A DNA stretch of 64,000 bases from Citrifermentans bemidjiense Bem (lineage in GTDB: Bacteria; Desulfobacterota; Desulfuromonadia; Geobacterales; Geobacteraceae). The notes beneath the pieces are model-generated. The model saw only the letters and a list, made by a program, of their open reading frames with translations, did not search any database and was not told where the DNA came from. Location: NCBI RefSeq assembly GCF_000020725.1, contig NC_011146.1, positions 1,549,501 to 1,613,500 on the forward strand, read 5' to 3'. Below, one piece after another: positions 23,204 through 32,500 of the stretch (position 1 is the first letter of the stretch; every line of letters begins with the position of its first letter). A program made the translations under genes and the position numbers.

Positions 23204-23395
23204 ATGGCACGAGAGCCTTGGGTCGATCAGGATGTATGCATCAGTTGCGGTCTTTGCACGGACAACGTGCCGGAAGTGTTCAGGTTCGCCGACAACGGCA
23301 AAGCCGAATGCTATGATCAGACTGGCGCATCGGAAGAGGAGATACAAAACGACGCCATCGACGTCTGCCCGGTCTCCTGCATCCACTGGCGTTGA
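23204..23395 (+). CDS. Small single-cluster [4Fe-4S] ferredoxin
   Basis: 63 residues. Cluster ligands are C12, C15 and C18 (VCISCGLC) and C55 in DVCPVSC. The acidic body and length match one-cluster ferredoxins of anaerobes. It is a low-potential carrier in the cytosol and could accept electrons from the AOR, but its actual partners are unknown. An AGGAGG box lies upstream and a strong terminator downstream. Confidence 0.92.
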   Translation: MAREPWVDQDVCISCGLCTDNVPEVFRFADNGKAECYDQTGASEEEIQNDAIDVCPVSCIHWR

Positions 23396-23445
23396 CCAAT
23401 CGTGAACGGCAGGGGCGCCTCCGTCCCTGCCATCGCTCCAACTGA

Positions 23446-23482
23446 AAAAAAGGCCGCTTCCGGTGTCGGATGCGGCCTTTTC
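23446..23482. terminator. Bidirectional terminator between the ferredoxin and L,D-transpeptidase genes
   Basis: Stem AAAGGCCGC with GCGGCCTTT around a 14-nt loop, flanked by A and T runs. It serves the two convergent transcripts. Confidence 0.88.
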
Positions 23483-23523
23483 CGTATATCCTGCCTTTCG
23501 TTTGTCCTTTTTCCCAAATAACT

Positions 23524-24369
23524 TCAGGAAGGAGGCCTGCCGGTGATGAGAACCAGCGGGCCGTTTTTTATCTTGTGGAACTCTCCCGGGTCGCTCGCCG
23601 CAGGCACCACCCACTGGTACAGGGTCTTCGCGTCCTCCAGGAAGGGGCGGGTGAGCGGGCGGTACTTGTCCCGGTACACCTTGCGGTCGTAGCTGCGGTA
23701 ATAGTCGTACTGCATCTCCTCGTCGTAAAGGCCGATGCAGCCGTGGGAGGCGGGGTGGCCGGGAAGGTCCCTGCCGTGGATCCAGTAGGTCGGCCAATCC
23801 TCCTTGCTCTTGTCGACCCAGAACCTGAGCCCGTAGTGCATGGGGTAGGGGCGGCCGATTTCCTCCACCTGGTAAAGGTTCGACTGGTGGCGCCGGTCGG
23901 CGGCGTCGATGCGGAAGGTGCCGTTGGGAACCATCTTCCCCTGGATGCCGAGCGCGATGGGGAAGGAGTACACCAGCTTGCCGTACTCATAAGCCCCAAG
24001 GAACATCTCGGCCTGGTCCACCATGATGAACTTCGGCTCCTTAGCAGCATCCGGGTAAGTGAGCGGCATCGGGTTGAAGTCCCTGACCTGCGCCAGGTTC
24101 TTCGGCACCTTGACCTTCGCCCCGCCCAGGAAATGGCGCCGGTCCAGCCGGTTGAAGCGGAGCACGTCCTTCCAGTGGTCGCCGAACAGCGCCTGCGGCG
24201 TATCGCCCCACTTGAGCTTCACGCAACTCCAGGGGATGCGCGAGTCGCTGGGGTAGTTGATCTCGCAAAGAGAGCGGAGCTTGGCGGCGCCGGCTGACGC
24301 AGCGCACAATAGCAGCGCTATAACCGCCGTCGAGGCGATTCTTCCCAGGTACCTGACACCGGTTCCCAT
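23524..24369 (-). CDS. L,D-transpeptidase (YkuD) with signal peptide and LysM-like region
   Basis: 281 residues. Residues 1-29 are a signal peptide (YLGRIASTAVIALLLCAASA). A LysM-like stretch follows (WGDTPQALFGDHWKDVLRFN, then LGGAKVKVP). The YkuD catalytic domain contains IMVDQAEMFLGAYE, an IHG segment and the catalytic HPASHGCIGLYDE with the active-site Cys. It should cross-link peptidoglycan or attach proteins to it in the periplasm. The gene starts 2 bp after the hydrogenase cytochrome b gene and thus appears to be the last gene of the hydrogenase operon, an unexpected partner. Confidence 0.92.
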   Translation of the reverse strand: MGTGVRYLGRIASTAVIALLLCAASAGAAKLRSLCEINYPSDSRIPWSCVKLKWGDTPQALFGDHWKDVLRFNRLDRRHFLGGAKVKVPKNLAQVRDFNPMPLTYPDAAKEPKFIMVDQAEMFLGAYEYGKLVYSFPIALGIQGKMVPNGTFRIDAADRRHQSNLYQVEEIGRPYPMHYGLRFWVDKSKEDWPTYWIHGRDLPGHPASHGCIGLYDEEMQYDYYRSYDRKVYRDKYRPLTRPFLEDAKTLYQWVVPAASDPGEFHKIKNGPLVLITGRPPS

Positions 24370-24371
24370 AT

Positions 24372-25544
24372 CTAACCGTCCTCGAATTTTGTTCCTTTCC
24401 GGCACCAGCGGCCGCCGCTGACGATGGAGGAGAGAGCCCCCTCGCGCTCCACCGTATCGGCGCGGATGGAGAGGTAGACGTGGATCGGGATGAAGGCGAG
24501 GAAGATCCACATGATCAGTTGGTGGGCAAGGCGCAGGTACTGCACGCCGAACAGATCGTCGAACCAGACGAAGTAGCGCAAAAGCCAATGGTCCGGTGCG
24601 TAGAGCGCGTAGAGCGCGAACCCGGTGAAAAGTGCGGCGAGGCCGACGCCGAAGATGGCGGTATAGGCGATCTGCTGCAGCGGGTTGTGGCCGATGTAGT
24701 GGGGGGGGCGCTCGAAACGGCAGAAGAGGTAGTTCTGCACCACCTGTACCAGGTTGTTCAGGTCGCGCTTTTTCACCGGGAAGAGGGCGTACCAGCGCTG
24801 AAAGCGGTTGGAGGCGAGAAAGAGCCCGGCTATGCGCAGGATGGCGGCGCAAAGAAGGAACCACCCCGCGACGAAGTGGGTGAGCCTGAGCCAGCTCAGG
24901 TAGTTGGAATACCCTTCCGTAACGCCGTAGATGAACCGGCTGCTCCCCATTAAGAGGCCCGTGAGCGACAGCACCAGTATCAGGAAGACCGAAAGCCAGT
25001 GCAGTACGCGCAGTTGCCAGTCCCAGACGGTGACGTAGTTGAAGTCGGCGGGCTCTTCGCTGTGCGTGCTTTTATGCCGCGTGGCGCGGACCGGGATGTA
25101 CCCCATGAAGGTCCAGCTCTCGTTCCCCTTCGGCTCCGGCTTAGCCTTGGCGATCCCGAGCGCGCGGTAGCCGCGGGTCATCCTCATCTCGGCCTGCAAC
25201 TCCGCCCGGAAGCGGGTCGCCTCGTCGGCGCGGCAGAGGTACAGGATGGCGTCGACCTCGCCGCGTGCGATCAACTCTTCCTCCTCCGTTCCCACCCGGC
25301 GCACCCGCGCGATGCTCCGCGCCAGTCGCGGCTCCAGCGGCGTGAACGCCGTCTGCTCAAAGTGCCGCAGGTCCTCTTTGCGCGAGGCCGCGCTCAACAA
25401 GGCGAGGTCGACCGGGTCCCGGGTGCCGACCGGGGCGCCGAGCGCCGCGGCCAGCATCAGCTCGCGCCGTTTCCCGCCGTCGAAGGGGGCAGGGTCCCCC
25501 AGCTCGATGCGGATCTCGTCCTCGGGGATGTCGAAGATCTTCAT
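24372..25544 (-). CDS. NiFe-hydrogenase cytochrome b subunit with N-terminal P-type-ATPase N-domain-like region
   Basis: 390 residues. Residues about 167-365 are a four-helix di-heme cytochrome b of the HupC/HyaC type, with His candidates H182 (RVLHWLS), H223 (LTHFVAG), H341 (LAHQLIM) and H355 (IPIHVYLS). It should pass electrons from the hydrogenase to menaquinone. Residues about 5-155 are not part of that family. They resemble the nucleotide-binding domain of P-type H+-ATPases: LMLAAALGAPVGTRDPVDLA, FEQTAFTPLEP, ILYLC, TRGYRALGIA and WTFMGYIPV. The DKTGT, A and M domains are absent, and the expected KGAP reads RGEV. The start overlaps the large-subunit stop by 4 bp. Confidence 0.88.
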   Translation of the reverse strand: MKIFDIPEDEIRIELGDPAPFDGGKRRELMLAAALGAPVGTRDPVDLALLSAASRKEDLRHFEQTAFTPLEPRLARSIARVRRVGTEEEELIARGEVDAILYLCRADEATRFRAELQAEMRMTRGYRALGIAKAKPEPKGNESWTFMGYIPVRATRHKSTHSEEPADFNYVTVWDWQLRVLHWLSVFLILVLSLTGLLMGSSRFIYGVTEGYSNYLSWLRLTHFVAGWFLLCAAILRIAGLFLASNRFQRWYALFPVKKRDLNNLVQVVQNYLFCRFERPPHYIGHNPLQQIAYTAIFGVGLAALFTGFALYALYAPDHWLLRYFVWFDDLFGVQYLRLAHQLIMWIFLAFIPIHVYLSIRADTVEREGALSSIVSGGRWCRKGTKFEDG

Positions 25545-27256
25545 CGCACTTTCACCTCAAACGCCGGCCCCCCCGGCACCAGCAGATGCACGGCGCAGGA
25601 TAGGCACGGGTCGAAGGAGTGTATGGTGCGCAACACCTCGACGGGGCGCTTGGGGTCGACCAGCGGATGCTTCTTGTCCCCCGCCAGGGCCTGCTCGTAG
25701 GGGCCCATCAGGCCGTTGGGATCGCGCCCCGAGCTGTTCCAGGTGCTGGGAACCACGCACTGGTAGCGGGCGATGCGCCCGTTTTCTATCTCCACCCAGT
25801 GCGAGAGCGTCCCGCGCGCGGCCTCCAGGTAACCCATTCCCTGCGCTTGTTTGGGCCAGCTTTCCGGCTCCCAGAGTTCGGCGTTGAAGGTGGAGACGTC
25901 GCCGGACCTGATCCGCTCGTTCAAGGCCGCGAACCATTCCTCCATGCGCCGGGCGAGGATGACCGATTCCAGGGCGCGGCAGTAGGTGCGCCCGAGCGTG
26001 GAATTGAGCGCCTCGACCCCGGCTTTCAGTTTTCCCAGGTCCCGGTTGGCGAGCTGCACCGTATCTGGGTGCCCCTGGGCGTAGGCCAGCATGATCCTCG
26101 CGTTGGGGCCGACCTGGACCGGGCGGCCGTCGTAGCGCGGCGCCTTGCACCAGGTGTACTTCTCCTGGTCGGAAAGCTGGCGGTAGGGGGGCTTGGGACC
26201 GGTGTAGTTGGGCTCCGTCCTACCCTGCCACGGGTGCAGCCCCTGCCGGTCCCCCTCCGGATAGAGGTACCAGGCGGAGGAGACGTACTCGGCGACCATC
26301 CTGGGGTTGAAAGGGTGTGAGGTTCGGTAGTCGCCGTCCATGAGGAGACCTGCTGCGACCGGCTTTCCGGCCGGCGTGCCGGCGCAGGAGAAGGCGCTCT
26401 CGCCTACGGCCATGAGGGTGGGGGAGGAGACGCCGATGGAGGCGTATTCGGGGTAGAAGCCGGCGATGGCCATGACGTCGGGGTAGTACACCTCGTCGAC
26501 GAAGCGGCGTGCTTCCCGGATCAGTTCCCCCAACTGGTCCAGACGCACCTTGTTGATGGTGAGCTGGTTGTCCAGGTTGATGGAGGTCGCCATCCCCCCC
26601 ACCAGGTAGTTGGGGTGGGGGTTCTTCCCGGCGAAGATGGTGTGGAGCTTGATGATCTCGCGCTGCCACTTGAGCGCCTCCAGGTAGTGGGCGACCGCCA
26701 TCAGGTTCGCCTCGGGAGGGAGGCGGTAGGCGGGGTGCCCCCAGTAGCCGGAAGCGAAGATCCCGAGCCCTCCCTTGGCCGAGGTCGCGACCCGCTGCTG
26801 CACCTCCTTGAACCAGGAGGCGGAGTTGTTGGGCCAGGGGGAGACGGAGGCGGCAAGGCGCGAGGTGGCGGCTGGGTCGGCGGCAAGCGCGCTCATCACG
26901 TCCACCCAGTCAAGGGCGTGCAGGTGGTAGAAATGCATGACGTGGTCCTGTAGGGTCGCCATCCCGGAGACCAGGTTCCGGATCAACTCTGCCGACTCGG
27001 GGATGCGGCATTTGATGGCGTCCTCGACGGCCCGTATCGAGGCGATGGCGTGGACGCCGGTGCAGACCCCGCAGATGCGCTGCGCGAAAGCCCAGGCGTC
27101 TCGCGGGTCCCGTCCTTCGAGGATCTTTTCGATTCCCCGGAACTGGGTGGCGCAGGCCCAGGCGTTGCCGATTCTCCCCCCCTCCGCCTCAAGCTCTATT
27201 CTCAGGTGCCCCTCGATCCTGGTGATCGGGTCAATGACGATGCGCTCTGTTGCCAT
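25541..27256 (-). CDS. NiFe-hydrogenase large subunit
   Basis: 571 residues. Nickel-iron ligands are C62 and C65 in QRICGVCTG and C551 and C554 in DPCLSCAVH. The 14 residues after H557 would be removed by a maturation protease. The N-terminus IVIDPITRIEGHLRIE is typical of group 1 uptake hydrogenases. It has no signal peptide and should be exported with the small subunit through Tat. Gene order small-large-cytochrome b is normal for a membrane-bound periplasmic uptake enzyme. No endopeptidase gene is found in this operon within the window. Confidence 0.96.
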   Translation of the reverse strand: MATERIVIDPITRIEGHLRIELEAEGGRIGNAWACATQFRGIEKILEGRDPRDAWAFAQRICGVCTGVHAIASIRAVEDAIKCRIPESAELIRNLVSGMATLQDHVMHFYHLHALDWVDVMSALAADPAATSRLAASVSPWPNNSASWFKEVQQRVATSAKGGLGIFASGYWGHPAYRLPPEANLMAVAHYLEALKWQREIIKLHTIFAGKNPHPNYLVGGMATSINLDNQLTINKVRLDQLGELIREARRFVDEVYYPDVMAIAGFYPEYASIGVSSPTLMAVGESAFSCAGTPAGKPVAAGLLMDGDYRTSHPFNPRMVAEYVSSAWYLYPEGDRQGLHPWQGRTEPNYTGPKPPYRQLSDQEKYTWCKAPRYDGRPVQVGPNARIMLAYAQGHPDTVQLANRDLGKLKAGVEALNSTLGRTYCRALESVILARRMEEWFAALNERIRSGDVSTFNAELWEPESWPKQAQGMGYLEAARGTLSHWVEIENGRIARYQCVVPSTWNSSGRDPNGLMGPYEQALAGDKKHPLVDPKRPVEVLRTIHSFDPCLSCAVHLLVPGGPAFEVKVR

Positions 27257-27284
27257 CTGGTTTCTCCTTGCCGCTCGGGAAGGC

Positions 27285-28460
27285 CTAATCCTTTTCCTTC
27301 TCGTCAGCTTCCTTCCTGTCTCCCAGTACCGCCAGCGGCAGGCTTTCCGGCTCGGCCCGGCGCGCCCGGTGCTTCGCTATCACCGTCGCTGCGGAGTGGA
27401 CCGCGACCGCGGCGACCGAAGCGGCGACGGCCGCAACGCCTATGGTGTTGGCGGTCGCTTCCACCCCGAGCCCCGGGACCACGATGCCGGGGAGGCGCCG
27501 GTAGAATGGGGTCATCCGGTCGTAGAAGTGGCGCTCGGTGCAGCCGAGGCAGGGATGCCCCGCCTTGATCGGGAAGCTCAACCCGTCGTTCCATTCGATG
27601 GTGGCGCAGGGGGCGAAGGTGGCCGGCCCCTTGCACCCCAGCCGGTAGAGGCAGTGCCCCAGGCGGGCGTTCTGGTCGTCGAAGCGCTCCGCGAACTGCC
27701 CGGCGTCGAAACTTGCGCGCCGGGGGCACTTGTCGTGTATGCGCTGGCCGTAGGCGAAGAGCGGGCGTCCCAGCCCGTCCAGAGGCGGCGTGCGGCCGTA
27801 GGCGAGGTAGTAGGTGAGGGTGGCGCTGATGGTCTCGGCGATGGGGGGGCAGCCGCTTACGTTCACCACCGGGCGGTCCCTGATCACGTCGGCTACCCCC
27901 ACGGCGCCGGTGGGGTTGGGGGCGGCGGCCTGGACGCAGCCGTACTCGGCGCAGGCGCCTATGGCAACGACCGCGGTGGCGTTGGCCGCTGCGCGCTCGA
28001 GCACGTCGCGCGCGGAGCGGCCGCCGATGGTGCAGTAGACCCCGCCGTTTTTGAGCGGCACCGAGCCGTTCACCAAGAGGAGGTGCGGCTTTCCTTGTGC
28101 TGCGGCGAGCGCCTGTTCGGCCGCCTCTCCCGAGGGAGCCATCAGGAGCTCGTTGTAGTCGAGCGAGATCTGCTCCAGGACCAGTTCCTCGACCGGGGTG
28201 CTCGCGGAACGGAGCAGGCTCTCCAGACAGCCGGTGCACTCCTGCAACTGCAGGTAGACCACGCTCGGGCGCCGCGCCCCTTCCAGCCGCCCGGCGAGTT
28301 CCTGCGCCCATGCGGTCCGGCTTCCCGCGAAGACCCCGCCGGTGCCGATCAGCGCCGCCATCTTGCCGCAAAAGGAGAGGAATTCACGCCTGGTTACCCC
28401 CCGCCGTTTCAGCAAATCCCCGAAGGTGTCGCCCTCTGCCCACTGCTGAAGATCTTTCAT
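27285..28460 (-). CDS. NiFe-hydrogenase small subunit, Tat-exported
   Basis: 391 residues. A twin-arginine signal TRREFLSF lies at residues 23-30, followed by a hydrophobic stretch. Cluster ligands include LQECTGCLES for the proximal cluster, HDKCPRR with HCLYRLGCKGP for the distal one and GHPCLGCTE for the medial one. A C-terminal hydrophobic segment (IGVAAVAASVAAVAVHSA) anchors the protein to the membrane. ATG 28460 has GGAG upstream; the frame extends to 28541 but that part is not hydrogenase-like. It transfers electrons from the active site to the cytochrome b encoded downstream. Confidence 0.95.
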   Translation of the reverse strand: MKDLQQWAEGDTFGDLLKRRGVTRREFLSFCGKMAALIGTGGVFAGSRTAWAQELAGRLEGARRPSVVYLQLQECTGCLESLLRSASTPVEELVLEQISLDYNELLMAPSGEAAEQALAAAQGKPHLLLVNGSVPLKNGGVYCTIGGRSARDVLERAAANATAVVAIGACAEYGCVQAAAPNPTGAVGVADVIRDRPVVNVSGCPPIAETISATLTYYLAYGRTPPLDGLGRPLFAYGQRIHDKCPRRASFDAGQFAERFDDQNARLGHCLYRLGCKGPATFAPCATIEWNDGLSFPIKAGHPCLGCTERHFYDRMTPFYRRLPGIVVPGLGVEATANTIGVAAVAASVAAVAVHSAATVIAKHRARRAEPESLPLAVLGDRKEADEKEKD

Positions 28461-28723
28461 GTCCCATGCTCCATCCGGCCCTGGACCGGTGCCACAAAAC
28501 GGAGACGATTCTGCCGAGGGAGTCCTTCCGAGGCAGAACATTTCCGGCTCGATATTACGGACAGTTGAATGTTAACCCGCTCGCCTGGGGTGTCAAATTA
28601 GAGCCGCAGTAACTTTTTTTTCCGATTACGCCTGTTATGCTTAGGAAATTATAATCTAAGGCGTCGTCGGCTCTGCTTCTCATGGGAAATCACTGCGCCG
28701 GTACGTCTTGAGAAGAGGGAGCC
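28461..28723. other. Divergent promoter region between hydrogenase and pilY1-like genes
   Basis: No gene seen. It contains TATAAT at 28650-28655 within the inverted repeat CTTAG-N11-CTAAG, a candidate -10 box with operator for the plus-strand gene. No good -35 box was found, and no minus-strand promoter could be assigned. Confidence 0.4.
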
Positions 28724-29554
28724 ATGAAAAAAGGTAGAGTGGTCTGCACCGCGTTGCCCCGTGTCCTGTTTTGGCTCTGCATTCTGAACGTCTGCCTGCT
28801 GGCTGTCGCGGGGAGGCTCTTCGCAGCCGATGCATTTCCCGGACTCCCCTACTGCAGCGTCCCCCCGTCGGCAGGAGCCGGGGTAAAGCCCAACCTGCTG
28901 CTCATGCTGGACAACTCCGCTAGCCTCTACGACCTGGCCTATACCGATCCCAACGCCTATTGCATCGACGACACCTACTCCGACTCAAAGTCGTACTCCG
29001 GATACTTCGACCAAGGGGTCGTCTACAGCTACGACTTGGCAGCCGGCGGCTTCAAGACCACGAGCGCAAAACTTCCAGGCGGCTGCAACACGGTGGACAA
29101 GGGCTATCTCTGCGTCGGGATGGCGGCTGACGTCGATCAATCGAAACCTCGCACGGTGGACCGCTTCCTCGCCAGCGGCAGGTTCCTCAACTGGCTGTCG
29201 ATGTCGAAACTGGACCTGCAAAAACGGGTGCTGACCGGCGGCAAATACATCGAAAACACCGGCAGGTTACAGGCCGAAAGCCGTGGCTGCCGGGGGGGAG
29301 AAGTACATCAAGGTCGCTACCGAGGCCTCCCAGGTCACCTTCGCCGTGCGCGGCCCTGCCGCCTCCGACACGGACTACCAGGGCCCCGAGCGTGCCGGCG
29401 GAGCGACCCGGATCGAAATCTACGACAGACCGTACAACGCCAAGGCCTGCGCCCAGGCGATGAGGGATTTCCAGGCTGGGAAGATCAAGGACCGCCTGCG
29501 CATCGGGGGCTTAAGCTGCCTCGGCGCGAACAACTGGTGGCAGGGTGTAGATGA
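28724..29554 (+). CDS. PilY1-like protein, 5' part before the frameshift
   Basis: Encodes a signal peptide (VLFWLCILNVCLLAVAGRLF, cleavage near AADA) and the start of a VWA-like domain with the MIDAS pattern LMLDNSASL. The PilY1 match runs to LQAESRGC near 29290; beyond that this frame gives unrelated sequence up to its stop at 29554, and the family sequence continues in another frame. Removing one base at TGC-CGGGGGGG (29288-29298) joins the two into one protein of about 1,485 residues. This could be true inactivation, slippage-based phase variation, or a sequencing error. Confidence 0.8.
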   Translation: MKKGRVVCTALPRVLFWLCILNVCLLAVAGRLFAADAFPGLPYCSVPPSAGAGVKPNLLLMLDNSASLYDLAYTDPNAYCIDDTYSDSKSYSGYFDQGVVYSYDLAAGGFKTTSAKLPGGCNTVDKGYLCVGMAADVDQSKPRTVDRFLASGRFLNWLSMSKLDLQKRVLTGGKYIENTGRLQAESRGCRGGEVHQGRYRGLPGHLRRARPCRLRHGLPGPRACRRSDPDRNLRQTVQRQGLRPGDEGFPGWEDQGPPAHRGLKLPRREQLVAGCR

Positions 29555-32500
29555 AGAGGGGAAGAAGATCCCAAGCGCCTACAGGACCTACAACGACGCC
29601 ATGACCAGCTGCTTTTTCGGCCGTCTTCTCGAACCCAAGAAATTTTTCACCACCATGGTCGCGGACGACTGCAGGCTCAGAATAATTAACATCTACAATG
29701 AGGAACCCGACAGGGCGGAGTTCTACGACCGTATCTGCGGCAGTAGCAAAACTTATCCCTATTTGGGCGAGTTCTGGGACGGGCACGGCATAGAGGACGG
29801 AGGTGAAACGGAAATAAAGGCGAAGGAGTTCTGTCAGGAGGCGGTAAAGGAGGCGCCCGCCACCGATCCTTTGGACAGCGCCGGCATGTCGGGAAACATG
29901 GAAGTCCCGGCCTACCTCCTGGAGCTGGGGCTTCTAAACCTCGGGACGGTGACGGGAACGCTACAGGCACAGGTAGTGCTCCCGTCGCCGCCGGCCGGGG
30001 TGATCCAGGAATTCTCCTCGGCCATCAACATCGGAGCCATGATCTTCAACGACAGCGGCGCAGCTTTCGACTGCAAGGCGGCCGGGGAGCTCGCCTACGG
30101 GGATATCCCCTGCAAGGTGAAGCACTGCGTGAAGGGCGGGGTGGATTCGGGACGGTCATGCAAAAGCTCCTCCGATTGCGAAGAACAGTACAGCTGCGTA
30201 GAACACGCGGTGGGAAGCGACGGGGGAAAGGTTGTGGCCGCCGTAGCCCCCGAGGTGGGAAATCATCTTTCCGGCTTGATAGCGACGGTCGACCAGATCA
30301 GGGCCGATGCCTGGACCCCTCTCGCCGAATCCTTCTACAACGCCATGGGCTACTTCTCCGGCCGCAGCGATCTGCGCCTGCAAGAGGGCGATTTTGGGAC
30401 GAGTCCTTCCCGCTACACCTGCCAGAAGAACAACGTCCTCATCCTGACGGACGGCACTTCGTCCGCGGATCTGCATAAGGCGGTCAATGACTTGGTAGCC
30501 GACGCGGTCATGCGCTGGGGAGGCGGGAAGGGGATGCCTGCCTCGTTGACGACCGTCGGGAAAGAGCGTCCACCGTTCCAGGGAAGCTACAACCTCGACG
30601 ACCTCGCCTGGATTGCCCGGCATAAGAACATCACGGACTTCTCGCAATCGCTGGTGAACAACAAGGACTACATCTCGACCTACGTGGTCTATACCGGCCC
30701 CCCCTGTGCGGAGCGGGACGCGGCAGGGGGATGTCCCGGCACGGAGGCGGTCCCGGAAAAAATGATGCAGATGACAGCTGCCAACGGGGGGGGGAAGATT
30801 GCCAACGCGCAGGACATGGCGGAGTTGGAAAAGGCGTTGCGCGGCATGATGCAGGACATAGCCGGAGGTTCCGGCACCTCGCCCGCCATGCTCTCCACCG
30901 GCGAGCGCAACGGTGCCCTGTATCTGCAGGACGAGTTCCACCCCTTGAAGAGCTTCGACCAGGGGAAGACCTCCGCCGCCTGGATCGGGGAGATGCAGGC
31001 CCTCTGGTACTACATCGACCCTCTCATCGGGATCATGAGCGGGGAGAAGAACACCATCCGCGAGGATACGCCGGAGCAAAAGACGCTGAAGCTCAAGGAA
31101 AACCTGGTGCTGGACCTTGTCTATGACAGCTCCGGAAACGAAAGCCATGCCTATTTGCTCAAAGACAAAAACGGCGACGGCATCGGCGACAGCACCCCGG
31201 CGCACGAGGACAGATTCATCACGGACCAGCCCGCGGAGGTCTCGCTGGACGACGTGCGGAGCCTTTGGCGCGCGGGGCGGAGCCTGTGGCTTAGGCGCTC
31301 GTCGACGCGCACCATTTACACGCAGCTCTCCGGCGAACTGGTCGAGTTCAGCACCGCCGCTCTCGATACCTCCGCGAACAGTACCGGTATCCATCGGCTT
31401 TTGCAGGCAGGGGGGGCTAAGGAAGCCGACGACATAATTGAATACATCAGGGGGCGCAAGATCGCCGGGTACAGGAACCGCAGTCTAGCCGTCCCGGGGG
31501 TGAACCAGGACAAAACCTCGGTTTGGAAACTGGGGGACATCATCTCCTCCTCGCCTCAAATGCAGTCCGCGGTGCCGCTGGGAAGCTATCAGCTGCCGGC
31601 GCCAAGGGGGTACGGCGACACAAGCTACGGCGAATTCACAGACACCGCTTCCTACAAGGCGCGCGGCATGGTGTACGTAGGCGCCAACGACGGGATGCTG
31701 CACGCCTTCCGGTTGGGGACGCTCGACCCCGATGTCACCGGCGACACGCTCGCTCGCCTCAAAGGGGAGAGCCTGGGCAAGGAGGAATGGGCTTTCATCC
31801 CCAAGAACGCTCTTCCCTACCTCAAGTACCTGACCCATCCCGACTACCGCCACCTCTATTACGTCGACGGCGGTATCACCCTCGCCGACGTGCAGATCGG
31901 AAGCGGGGACGGGAGCGACAGCTGGCGCACCGTCCTCATCGGTGGAATGGGGCTTGGGGGCGCAACCTGCGTTAGCGGCGCCAACTGCGTTCCCTTGCCT
32001 TCCGGCACCGCCGCGGACAAGGTAGGCTATTCCTCTTATTTCGCCCTGGATATCACCGACCCGGAAAAACCGAAGCTCCTCTGGGAGTTCAGCGACCCGC
32101 AGCTTGGCTTCGCCACGGCCGGCAGCGCCATCGTGCGCTCCGGCGGCAATTGGTTCGCCGTCCTCGGCTCGGGGCCGACCGGCCCGGTCGACACCGGCTC
32201 ACAGCAGTTTCTCGGGCGCTCCAGCCAGCCGCTCAGGTTCTTCGTCCTCGACCTTGCCACCGGAAAACTCTTGCGGACCATGGAAACAAATGTAGAGAAG
32301 GCCTTTGCCGGTTCCTTGAACGGAGGAGGGATCGACGCGGACAAGTGGGATAGCAGCGCCTTGGGCAACTACCAGGACGACGCCCTCTACGTCGGCTACA
32401 CGAAAAAGCACGAAACCTCCGGCACCTGGAGCGACGGCGGGGTGGGGAGGATCGTCACCAGGGAAAGCAAGAACCCGGCGGAGTGGGTCTGGAACCCGCT

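Noticed and set aside
22697-23797. 366-codon minus-strand frame over the YtxH and ferredoxin genes
   Set aside because: It runs antisense through two clear genes and a terminator, and its translation is not protein-like.
24391-24403. Second Moco-like word (CCTTTCC) near the hydrogenase genes
   Set aside because: Only the short word is present, inside a coding region, without the GCCTCCC partner.
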